NCBI GenBank assembly: GCA_007127385.1
Contig: SKZM01000009.1
Span: 1-11,164 of the forward strand
DNA: 11,164 bases
Reading direction: 5' to 3'
DNA from: Methanosalsum sp.
GTDB lineage: Archaea; Halobacteriota; Methanosarcinia; Methanosarcinales; Methanosarcinaceae
This document shows, piece after piece, positions 1 through 6,255 of this stretch. Both the position numbers and the translations under genes were made by a program. How positions within the stretch are numbered: position 1 is the stretch's first letter; every line of letters starts with the position of its first letter. The notes under the pieces are model-generated. The model made no database searches and was not told where the DNA came from. It saw only the letters and a list, made by a program, of their open reading frames with translations.

Positions 1-25
1 ATTCTGTAAATCGGATTCACCTGTA

Positions 26-33
26 TTTTTTTT
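26..33 (+). terminator. T-tract, possible terminator of an upstream gene
   Basis: A run of eight T residues followed shortly by another T-rich stretch (positions 37-41). Archaeal RNA polymerase often terminates at such T-tracts without a hairpin. No gene is visible to its left, so it could only serve a + strand gene outside the window. Weakly supported. Confidence 0.25.
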
Positions 34-178
34 AATCTTTTGAGATCTGATAAATAGCTGAGTCTGTTTTCGGTATATGGAGTTTTAGTATTTGATAGGC
101 AAAAATGTTTTATTGTAATATGTAGATACATCATGTTCTGAAATTGCAATTGCCTCAATCAGGTAAATAGTCAGGTAG

Positions 179-189
179 TTATTTATTTT
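179..189 (+). promoter_or_regulatory. Probable TATA box of the PIN/HARP gene
   Basis: TTATTTATTTT is a TATA-like element. With the usual archaeal spacing of about 26 bases the transcript would start near 208-211. That would place the ATG at 231, preceded by AAGTGAT at 218-224, behind a short leader, whereas the ATG at 207 would be leaderless or excluded. The start site is inferred from spacing only. Confidence 0.4.
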
Positions 190-206
190 GGAACCAACTT
201 AAATAT

Positions 207-962
207 ATGTCAACAGAAAGTGATTATTCTATGCTAAGACAGCGTTTTGTTCTGGATACTACGGCACTGACAGATCAGCAGGTCAGGGAATCAATTGGTC
301 ATTCTCAGCTTTGCGAGGGAATTAAGGGTATACTTGATCTTGTAGCCGAGTCCAGACTGCAGCTTGGGATCAGTTGCTATATCCCCTTTCCATCCGTGTA
401 CGATGAATTACAGGAATTTGCCCGAAATAATGGCTGTGACCTGGATGTGGCTGCCAAGATCGATACCTGGCTTGTGAAAAAAACACCTGACCGATATGAG
501 GTTAAGATTCCTGCCAGGGTATTCCATGAATATGTAGCTTTTATGCGTGCCAGGATCAATAAAGGCATGGGTGTGGCAGAGGATGCTATATGGGAGGCTG
601 CAACAGAATGTCTGTTTCTGACATCTTCTGCAAATAGCAAGAAAGACATTGAAGATAATATAGAAAGGGAAGTTATAGGTAAAACAATCGGTAAATTCAG
701 GAACAAATACCGTGCCGCTTTAAGATACGGCATTCTTGACAGTGCTCCGGATATCGATGTACTTCTTCTCGCCAAGGAAATTGATGCTGCAGTTGTTGCA
801 AATGATTTTGGAATACAGAAATGGGCTGAAGAGCTAGGGGTGCGCTTTGTCCCGGCTAAAACATTTCCGATGATGCTAAAGGAATATTTAAAACAGACAT
901 CCTCCCTTGCCTACAGGGGTGAGGGAGACATATTTGATCAGATAACAAAATCCGAGGATTGA
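207..962 (+). CDS. PIN-domain protein, 'RNA ligase partner'/HARP family (candidate protein-only RNase P)
   Basis: A 251-residue soluble protein of the PIN nuclease fold. The N-terminus has the family hallmark [11 protein letters not shown] (13-23), and the C-terminal half has [22 protein letters not shown] (181-202, PIN core). Candidate metal-binding acids are D17, D178, D182 and D200, with E67 also conserved-looking. The 178/182/200 spacing (4, then 18) is the same as I recall for the essential aspartates of Aquifex HARP (Aq_880: D7, D138, D142, D160), which matures tRNA 5' ends without RNA. Residues 85-160 are charged and probably helical, matching the insertion that makes HARP oligomerise. 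In archaea, which also have RNA-based RNase P, the family's role is unsettled; the name comes from frequent proximity to an RNA ligase gene, and none is visible here. The true start may be the ATG at 231 (MLRQRF), which has a GTGAT site 6 bases upstream and fits family length better. Family assignment firm; activity inferred. Confidence 0.88.
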   Translation: MSTESDYSMLRQRFVLDTTALTDQQVRESIGHSQLCEGIKGILDLVAESRLQLGISCYIPFPSVYDELQEFARNNGCDLDVAAKIDTWLVKKTPDRYEVKIPARVFHEYVAFMRARINKGMGVAEDAIWEAATECLFLTSSANSKKDIEDNIEREVIGKTIGKFRNKYRAALRYGILDSAPDIDVLLLAKEIDAAVVANDFGIQKWAEELGVRFVPAKTFPMMLKEYLKQTSSLAYRGEGDIFDQITKSED

Positions 963-1150
963 TCTATATTCTTTCATAGGCTTTCTATCAATATGGATAT
1001 TGAAAAAATTAATGAATATATCGTTTAATACAATGTATTGGATAAGGAGCTTGTCTGCAGAATAACAGATACAGATTGTTTGATAAGGTTCCTGATCATC
1101 TCGACTAAGGGATTTTGTGATTTTTAATGGGATAATGATGGGGGATACAT
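963..1150 (+). promoter_or_regulatory. Intergenic region and leader before S-adenosylmethionine synthetase
   Basis: No gene of reasonable size fits here. An AT-rich TATA-like stretch lies around 1011-1030 (GAATATATCG), which would give a leader of roughly 100 bases. A second candidate is the TTTTTAA at 1121-1127. Just before the coding start lie two tiny open frames: ATG-GGA-TAA at 1127-1135, preceded by GTGATT at 1117-1122, and a 9-codon frame from 1135 to 1164 that overlaps the TTG start of the next gene. No known SAM riboswitch class is recognisable by eye. Confidence 0.35.
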
Positions 1151-2365
1151 TTGAGAAATATTAATGTTGAAAGTATAAGAGCTCCTCTTGTTAGTGAGCA
1201 AAATGTAGAGGTCGTGGAAAGAAAGGGTATTGGACATCCGGATTACATATGTGATTCCATAATGAACCAGGTTTCTGTAGAACTTTGCAGAGAATATATG
1301 GATAAGTTTGGCCATATTATGCATCACAATATTGATAAGGGGATGCTTGTGGCAGGCAGTGTTTCTGGCAGACTGGGTGGTGGTGAGATAAACGATCCCA
1401 TGAGGATCATATTCGGCGACCGGGCGACATTTCAGGTAGATGGCACCGAAATTGATGTGGAACAGATCGCAATCAGTACATCAAAGAAATGGTTTCAGGA
1501 TCATCTTCGATATGTGGATCCATCGAGTATTGAATACCAGGTGGAGTTGAAGGAGGGTTCTGCTGAACTTACTGATATTTTCAGAAGAGGTGCCCGAATA
1601 TTACCTGCAAATGATACCTCTGCAGCCGTTGGTTATGCTCCTCTCACTATTGCGGAAAGGATGGTGTTTGATACAGAAAGATATCTCAATTCAGAGAAAT
1701 TTAAAAAAGATTATCCCGAATCCGGAGAAGATGTGAAGGTTATGGGTGTACGTCAGGGTGAAAATATTCATCTGACCGTTGCCATGCCACAGGTGGATCA
1801 ATTTGTATCATCTGAATCTGAATACTTCAGGATGAAAGATGAACTTCTGGATATTATGAATGAGTTTGTAAGCAATTATACACAGGAGAATTATCAATCT
1901 GTTACTCCGTCAGTTTCATTCAATACCCTGGATATGCCTGGTCGTGGACTTGGAGGAATATATACAACAGTTACCGGTACTTCAGCTGAAGATGCAGATT
2001 GTGGGCAGGTTGGCCGTGGCAATAGGGTAAATGGTATTATTCCTCTGAATCGTCCAGTGAGCAGTGAAGCAGCAGCCGGCAAGAACCCGGTAAGTCATGT
2101 GGGTAAAATTTACAATGTACTGACCCATGTTGTGGCTGACAGGATATATCAGGATATTCCGGATGTCGAGGAAGTATATGTGTGGATGTTGAGTGAGATC
2201 GGTGCTGCTGTAGATATGCCTCAGATCGCTGCAGCCCAGATACGTATGAGTCAGGGACCTGTTAATTCAGTTGGTGAAGATGTAAAAGAGATTATCGATT
2301 CAGAACTTGAGAACATAGAGACGTTTACTCGAGATCTTGCCGAAGGAAAATATTCGGTATGTTAA
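1151..2365 (+). CDS. mat: Archaeal S-adenosylmethionine synthetase (methionine adenosyltransferase)
   Basis: Makes S-adenosylmethionine from methionine and ATP, releasing phosphate and diphosphate, in the cytoplasm; SAM feeds methylation and radical-SAM chemistry. The 404 residues match the usual archaeal-type (AdoMet synthetase family 2) length of about 400 and are unlike the bacterial MetK sequence. Visible family motifs are VERKGIGHPDYICDSI (22-37), HHNIDKGMLVAG (58-69), PGRGLGGIYTTVTGTSAED (263-281), CGQVGRGNRVNG (284-295) and AAAGKNPVSHVGKIYN (307-322), the phosphate- and nucleotide-binding glycine-rich segments. All are intact, so the enzyme should be functional. The start is TTG at 1151: no in-frame ATG or GTG lies between it and the upstream stop at 1136, and the next in-frame ATG (codon 38) would cut off the GHPD motif. 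A GGGGGA sequence (1140-1145) may serve as ribosome binding site. It converges on the prenyltransferase gene with a 4-base gap. Confidence 0.97.
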   Translation: MRNINVESIRAPLVSEQNVEVVERKGIGHPDYICDSIMNQVSVELCREYMDKFGHIMHHNIDKGMLVAGSVSGRLGGGEINDPMRIIFGDRATFQVDGTEIDVEQIAISTSKKWFQDHLRYVDPSSIEYQVELKEGSAELTDIFRRGARILPANDTSAAVGYAPLTIAERMVFDTERYLNSEKFKKDYPESGEDVKVMGVRQGENIHLTVAMPQVDQFVSSESEYFRMKDELLDIMNEFVSNYTQENYQSVTPSVSFNTLDMPGRGLGGIYTTVTGTSAEDADCGQVGRGNRVNGIIPLNRPVSSEAAAGKNPVSHVGKIYNVLTHVVADRIYQDIPDVEEVYVWMLSEIGAAVDMPQIAAAQIRMSQGPVNSVGEDVKEIIDSELENIETFTRDLAEGKYSVC

Positions 2366-2369
2366 GCAT

Positions 2370-3242
2370 TCATGCACCTGCAATAAAGGCAATAAGTGCA
2401 AAAACCATACCTGCTTTAAATAATCTGGATGATCTGGCTGCATTGTCTCTAAGACCAACTTCAATGATTGCCAGAATAAAAAGAAGATCTGCAATGGCAA
2501 CTGCATATAAATATCCCACGCTAAGGATTGAGCTTATGTACGGCAGTGGGCTTGCAACAAGAGCAACAGCTACAATAAATGAAGCTGTATAAACCGATCT
2601 CTTAACCCCTATTTTTATCGGGAGAGTTGAAGCTCCGCTCAACCGGTCCCCTTCAATATCTTCTATATCTTTTACAATCTCTCTGGCTATGGTTGCAAGA
2701 GCTGCAAGCAGGAAGAGTACTGATAGCATCATCAGTCCTTCCATACCGAATACACTTCCACCGAAGAGAAAAATAGATCCTGTGAGGTATCCGATACTTA
2801 TGTTTCCAACCAGTGCCTTTCTTTTAAGTGATCTTGCATAGTATACAAGGACCAGAACGTTGATGCCTGCAATAACCGCACATATGTAATTAATACTTAA
2901 AGCTGCAGCAATACCTGCAATAAACAGGGCAGTTGAAAAATACAATGCATTTTGTTCGGTTACCTGGCCTGATGGAATCGGGCGTGATGGACGATTGATT
3001 GCATCAATATCCACATCAAAATAATCGTTTATGGCGTTACCTGCACCTGTAATAAAAAAGACTGAAAAAAAAGCCAGTAGTGCTTTAAAGATCAATATTT
3101 CTGCTGAATAGGTAATTGATGTGACCGGAAGTATGTTATATGCAATAAATACTCCAATAAGTGTTCCAATGGCCGCCATAAGGCAGTTTCTGTACCTTAT
3201 GAGCTGGAAATACGGCAGAAGCACATTTATTGTTTTTTTCAT
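2370..3242 (-). CDS. UbiA-family digeranylgeranylglyceryl phosphate synthase (archaeal lipid synthesis)
   Basis: Probable (S)-2,3-di-O-geranylgeranylglyceryl phosphate synthase, which adds the second geranylgeranyl chain to geranylgeranylglyceryl phosphate in archaeal ether-lipid synthesis, in the membrane. The 290 residues contain about eight or nine hydrophobic helices. The two aspartate-rich prenyl-diphosphate/Mg sites are clear: NDYFDVDID (72-80) followed by NRPSRPIPSG (83-92), and KDIEDIEGD (191-199). The NRPxRPIPSG and REIxKDIEDxxGD forms are typical of the archaeal lipid enzyme rather than of UbiA/MenA quinone or haem prenyltransferases, but other UbiA members in methanogens make full certainty impossible by eye. 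The ATG directly abuts the nadA stop (TAA then ATG, no spacer), and AAGGA about 10 bases upstream lies inside nadA, so translation is probably coupled. Its stop is 4 bases from the stop of the convergent mat gene. Confidence 0.9.
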   Translation of the reverse strand: MKKTINVLLPYFQLIRYRNCLMAAIGTLIGVFIAYNILPVTSITYSAEILIFKALLAFFSVFFITGAGNAINDYFDVDIDAINRPSRPIPSGQVTEQNALYFSTALFIAGIAAALSINYICAVIAGINVLVLVYYARSLKRKALVGNISIGYLTGSIFLFGGSVFGMEGLMMLSVLFLLAALATIAREIVKDIEDIEGDRLSGASTLPIKIGVKRSVYTASFIVAVALVASPLPYISSILSVGYLYAVAIADLLFILAIIEVGLRDNAARSSRLFKAGMVFALIAFIAGA

Positions 3243-4175
3243 TTATTGTTCCTTGATGTCACCGCGGCCTACTTCAAGCATTCTGTCCAGCGCCCTTTTT
3301 GCTTTTATTCGTATGTCTTCAGGAACTGTTATTACGTGCTCCATTTTTTCAAGTGAGTTCAGGACTCCCTGAAGTGTTGTCATCTTCATATTCGGACAGA
3401 CTGCATATTCAGAACCTGCGTAGAACTTTTTGTCAGGATTTTCTTTCTCAAGCCTGTGGAGTATTCCGGTTTCAGTAGCAACAATAAACTCTTTTGAATC
3501 AGATTTTTTCACATATTCTGTTATACCTGTGGTACTGAGAACCTCATCTGCAACTTCCAGGACATCTGCACGGCATTCAGGGTGTGCCAGTATCTCAGCT
3601 TCAGGATGCTCTTCTTTCATTAGCAGAAGGTCACCTACAAGGATCTGGTGATGTGTTGGGCAGTATCCCTGCCAAGGTATGATCTTTTTATCAGTATGAA
3701 ATGATACATATTTTGCCAGGTTCTTATCTGGAATGAAAAGTATTTCCTCTTTTTCAAGTGAATTTACAACATCCACTGCATTAGAGGATGTGCAGCATAT
3801 GTCACATTCAGCTTTTATTGTGGCTGATGAGTTAACATAGCAGACAATCGCTGCATCTGGATACCTGGCCTTTTCCTTTCTAAGAGAATCGACATCTACC
3901 ATTGCTGCCATCGGACATTCAGCTTCCATTTCAGGCAAAAGTACGGTTTTTTCAGGACTCAGTATTGCAGCACTTTCTGCCATAAAGTCAACGCCACAAA
4001 AAACAATGACATCTGCATCCTGTTTTACAGCCTCTCTGCTAAGCCCCAGAGAATCACCTAAAAAATCTGCAATATCCTGAATCTCCTTTCTCTGGTAATT
4101 GTGGGAAAGGATAACAGCATTGCGTTCTTTTTTCAGCTTATTGATCTTGTCAATAATGGATTGCCTATCTTGCAT
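3243..4175 (-). CDS. nadA: Quinolinate synthase
   Basis: Condenses iminoaspartate with dihydroxyacetone phosphate to quinolinate in de novo NAD synthesis; an oxygen-sensitive [4Fe-4S] enzyme. The 310 residues fit the short archaeal/Thermotoga-type NadA, which has three similar subdomains. Visible motifs: [28 protein letters not shown] N-terminus (22-45), [17 protein letters not shown] (58-74), EMEAECPMA (82-90), [14 protein letters not shown] (112-125), GYCPTH (170-175), HPECRADV (198-205), TETGILHRL (234-242) and CPNMKMTTL (260-268). By alignment with the known family the cluster ligands should be C87, C172 and C260, and all are present. The ATG at 4175 is preceded by GTGAT (4181-4185) at a 5-base spacing. 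Upstream lies a strong TATA-like element (4208-4219), so nadA and the abutting prenyltransferase gene can form their own transcript, with possible read-through from nadX 186 bases upstream. Confidence 0.97.
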   Translation of the reverse strand: MQDRQSIIDKINKLKKERNAVILSHNYQRKEIQDIADFLGDSLGLSREAVKQDADVIVFCGVDFMAESAAILSPEKTVLLPEMEAECPMAAMVDVDSLRKEKARYPDAAIVCYVNSSATIKAECDICCTSSNAVDVVNSLEKEEILFIPDKNLAKYVSFHTDKKIIPWQGYCPTHHQILVGDLLLMKEEHPEAEILAHPECRADVLEVADEVLSTTGITEYVKKSDSKEFIVATETGILHRLEKENPDKKFYAGSEYAVCPNMKMTTLQGVLNSLEKMEHVITVPEDIRIKAKRALDRMLEVGRGDIKEQ

Positions 4176-4207
4176 ATATAATCACTGCACGGGAATACTT
4201 ATAATTA

Positions 4208-4219
4208 TTTATATATTTA
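4208..4219 (-). promoter_or_regulatory. TATA box of nadA
   Basis: On the minus strand this reads AAATATATAAAT, a good archaeal TATA element. Its centre is about 38 bases before the nadA ATG, so transcription would begin near 4187 and give a leader of about 12 bases that still carries the GTGAT ribosome binding site. Start site inferred from spacing. Confidence 0.6.
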
Positions 4220-4228
4220 GTGGATTTG

Positions 4229-4243
4229 ATCTATCTGATAGAT
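4229..4243. promoter_or_regulatory. 15-base inverted repeat, candidate operator of nadA
   Basis: ATCTATC-T-GATAGAT is a perfect inverted repeat with 7-base arms and a single central base. It lies about 10 bases upstream of the nadA TATA box in the direction of transcription, where archaeal activators or repressors commonly bind. No named regulator can be assigned; a NAD- or quinolinate-responsive factor would be a guess. Confidence 0.45.
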
Positions 4244-4250
4244 GATGATG

Positions 4251-4270
4251 TTTAGTTAATATTTAGTTAA
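4251..4270. repeat. Tandem TTTAGTTAA repeat upstream of nadA
   Basis: Two exact copies of TTTAGTTAA at 4251-4259 and 4262-4270, with an 11-base period (about one helical turn). They lie further upstream of the inverted repeat at 4229-4243 and in the gap between nadX and nadA. Such phasing would let a protein bind twice on the same DNA face, but AT-rich sequence makes chance repetition possible. Confidence 0.4.
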
Positions 4271-4361
4271 AATATCTTATAGCAATTCATGATAATTAGT
4301 TATTTTGTCTAAATAGGTTGATTTTCTTTCAATTTGTAATCCGGCTTGTACCTGGACAGGT

Positions 4362-5189
4362 TCAGGTTCCGATTTGCAGTGGATTTGCTATTTTTTTAAG
4401 TGTTGCAATAGCAGACAGAGATGCGAGATAACTTGTTTTTGGATTTGTTGGAGACGGTATATTTTCGGTTCTAGTGGTGAACTTCCCAAATTCACCTTCA
4501 ACTTCAATCTCATGTATATTTCTAATGACGTGTGGATCTGCAATTATCCTGACTTTGGTTCTTTCAAACCCGATACCTGCTATACTAAGAGTTGCAGCCA
4601 CATTTACATTTGCAGGAAATGATTCAACAGCTTTTGCTGCATTTCCTTCAAAGATCAGTGTTTCAGATTCAATCCTTTCCAGATCAATCTCATTATCTAC
4701 AATGTAGGGAGCGCCGGTAAGGCCTGAAGGTGGTTTTTTTGTGGTAAGTGTAACTGAATATATTTCTCCAGACATTGCTGACTTGAGTCCGTCAATACCT
4801 GTTATTGATCCGGAGGGAAGATATATTCTGCAATTATAATTTCTGGCAAGTCCGTATATATACTCCCTGAAATCAGAGTCCGCAAGAGCACCGATACTCA
4901 TGATCATTACATCACATCCAGCCTTCAAGGCTGGCGGGATTATCTGACTCACAGCTTTTTGAGATGCGGATTCTACTACAAGGTCTACATGTTCGACCAT
5001 TTCCTCAATTGTGAGAAACTCAGGTTTCATGTGTTTTAGCTTTTCTTTGAGAGCACAGACAAAGTCTATATTGTGATCGGAAACTGCATATATCTGTATA
5101 TCATCACTATCTGCGTCGATGCTTCTGCAGATCTGAGATCCAATGGCACCACAACCTACAATACCTATTTTCAACATTTTTTTGGACAC
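4362..5189 (-). CDS. nadX: L-aspartate dehydrogenase, NAD biosynthesis
   Basis: Oxidises L-aspartate to iminoaspartate with NAD(P), supplying NadA; it replaces the flavin enzyme NadB. The protein is 275 residues from GTG at 5189, or 271 from ATG at 5177. The N-terminal Rossmann fold has KIGIVGCGAIGSQI (7-20), then VVESASQKAV (71-80), LPSGSITGIDGLKSA (124-138, substrate-pocket type motif), NVNVAATLSIAGIG (194-207) and DPHVIRNIHEIEVEGEFG (218-235), where H226 is the likely catalytic histidine by family comparison. Length and motifs match archaeal/Thermotoga NadX. The ATG at 5177 is the more likely start: AGGTG (5187-5191) stands 9 bases before it and overlaps the GTG itself, and MLKIGIVG is the usual family opening. 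Next to nadA (same strand) and divergent from nadC, which confirms the role. Confidence 0.94.
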   Translation of the reverse strand: MSKKMLKIGIVGCGAIGSQICRSIDADSDDIQIYAVSDHNIDFVCALKEKLKHMKPEFLTIEEMVEHVDLVVESASQKAVSQIIPPALKAGCDVMIMSIGALADSDFREYIYGLARNYNCRIYLPSGSITGIDGLKSAMSGEIYSVTLTTKKPPSGLTGAPYIVDNEIDLERIESETLIFEGNAAKAVESFPANVNVAATLSIAGIGFERTKVRIIADPHVIRNIHEIEVEGEFGKFTTRTENIPSPTNPKTSYLASLSAIATLKKIANPLQIGT

Positions 5190-5333
5190 CTGCTCAATAA
5201 AAAATATAATTGTATATCTTTGAAAGCTTTATTGTTTAATATTGAGATCTGGATAAACGATACAATGTTATTTCAGTAAATATGTCATAATCTATTAATC
5301 ATTTAATACATAAATGGTCTGTGGTGATTTTTA
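5190..5333. promoter_or_regulatory. Divergent promoter region between nadX and nadC
   Basis: A 144-base AT-rich spacer that must carry promoters for both directions. Candidate TATA elements are the ATATAATTGTATAT stretch around 5204-5217 for nadX on the minus strand and TTTAATACATAAA (5302-5314) for nadC. A strong GGTGATT ribosome binding site for nadC lies at 5323-5329. The 15-base inverted repeat found before nadA is not repeated here as far as I can see. Which elements are used is inference. Confidence 0.45.
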
Positions 5334-6167
5334 ATGCTTACCGGTGAAATTGAAAAATACATTGAAGAGGATCAGGTATATCTTGACATTGCTTCTTCAA
5401 TTATACCTTCAAAGAAGATTAATGCTGTTATTTTTACAAAACAGGAATGTACAATTGCAGGAATTGAAGAGGTAAAATCTATTTTTTATTATTTCGGTAT
5501 AGAGTACAGTTCTTCCTTTACAGATGGAGATTATATTGGCTCAGGTGAGATTATATTTAGGCTGTATTCCGATGCTGCTTCAATACTGCGTGCAGAGAGA
5601 ATTGTTCTGAATTTCCTTGGACACCTGAGTGGCATTGCAACATTGACCCGTAGCTGTGTGTCCCGCATAGAGAACATATCGTCTGCAAAAATCGCGTGTA
5701 CAAGAAAAACAGTCCCTGGTATTCGCAGGTTCGAAAAAGCTGCGGTTGTTGCCGGTGGTGGTGACCCGCACAGATTCAGTTTATCAGATACGGTTATGGT
5801 AAAGGATAACCACATTAAACTGATGGGTCTTGAAGAAGTTATTGTTGCTGCTCGAAAGCATTCCAGTTTTGTTCAGAAATTGGAAGTTGAGGTTGAATCT
5901 GAAAAGGATGCCGTTACAGCTGCAGAATTGGGTGCTGATATTATAATGCTGGACAACATGGATCCGGGATTGATTATTCGTACACTACAAACGCTAAAAA
6001 GAAAAGGTCTTCGTGATCATGTGATCATAGAAGCATCAGGTGGGATACATCAGGGAAATCTTGAAGAATATGCAAAAACAGGGGTTGATGTTATTTCAAT
6101 GGGCTCGCTTGTATACGATGCAGGATGGATTGATGTAAGTCTTGAGATTCTAATCGACACTACATGA
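5334..6167 (+). CDS. nadC: Nicotinate-nucleotide pyrophosphorylase (quinolinate phosphoribosyltransferase)
   Basis: Converts quinolinate and PRPP to nicotinate mononucleotide, CO2 and diphosphate: the third step of de novo NAD synthesis and the step after NadA. The 277 residues match the family length. Motifs: VLNFLGHLSGIATLT (91-105, dimer/active-site helix), TRKTVPGIRRFEKAAV (123-138, quinolinate/PRPP-binding arginine and lysine), GGGDPHRFSLSD (141-152), VKDNHIKL (156-163), EVEVES (184-189), IMLDNM (204-209, acidic phosphate/Mg site) and IEASGGI (232-238). All expected functional residues appear intact. The GDPHRFSLSD form rather than bacterial TNHRxGLxD is typical of one archaeal branch. 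The ATG at 5334 has GGTGATT 4 bases upstream. Divergent from nadX and nadA; together the three genes give a complete pathway from aspartate. Confidence 0.97.
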   Translation: MLTGEIEKYIEEDQVYLDIASSIIPSKKINAVIFTKQECTIAGIEEVKSIFYYFGIEYSSSFTDGDYIGSGEIIFRLYSDAASILRAERIVLNFLGHLSGIATLTRSCVSRIENISSAKIACTRKTVPGIRRFEKAAVVAGGGDPHRFSLSDTVMVKDNHIKLMGLEEVIVAARKHSSFVQKLEVEVESEKDAVTAAELGADIIMLDNMDPGLIIRTLQTLKRKGLRDHVIIEASGGIHQGNLEEYAKTGVDVISMGSLVYDAGWIDVSLEILIDTT

Positions 6168-6212
6168 TGTCACCATAAGCTTTATGTATTTGTGTATTTT
6201 ATTTGCAATAGT

Positions 6213-6223
6213 TTTATAATAAA
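6213..6223 (+). promoter_or_regulatory. TATA box of the secreted Ig-like protein gene
   Basis: TTTATAATAAA is centred about 38 bases before the ATG at 6256, predicting a transcript start near 6243 and a short leader. The ribosome binding site is poor: only a TGATG-like match close to the ATG. Inferred from spacing. Confidence 0.5.
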
Positions 6224-6255
6224 GGATAACCTGTTAATTGCTCAAATAACAGCTG

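Larger units (their letters stand above)
1..206. other. Non-coding left edge, upstream region of the PIN/HARP gene
   Basis: No convincing reading frame is seen here. It holds the T-tract at 26-33, a perfect 8-base palindrome GCAATTGC (146-153), and two direct copies of TCAGGTA (159-165 and 171-177) with a 12-base period immediately before the AT-rich promoter element at 179-189. The repeats could be a regulator site for the gene at 207, but this is inference. Confidence 0.5.

Noticed and set aside
993-1028. 11-codon frame with an ATG (MDIEKINEYIV) between the PIN gene and mat
   Set aside because: No ribosome binding site precedes it, it is very short, and it lies in an AT-rich promoter stretch; chance is the simplest explanation.
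963-1150. Possible SAM riboswitch before SAM synthetase
   Set aside because: No paired core matching a known SAM-binding RNA class could be recognised, and such RNAs are rare in archaea.
2359-2592. 77-codon + strand frame overlapping the end of the prenyltransferase gene
   Set aside because: It is the reverse reading of hydrophobic helices of the minus-strand gene; no family resemblance or ribosome binding site.
4350-4361. ACCTG-GA-CAGGT, a small inverted repeat right after the nadX stop, considered as a terminator
   Set aside because: The stem is only 5 bases with a 2-base loop and no T-tract follows on the minus strand, so it is unlikely to terminate transcription.
5531-5815. 94-codon minus-strand frame inside nadC
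   Set aside because: It lies entirely antisense to conserved NadC motifs; no independent evidence.
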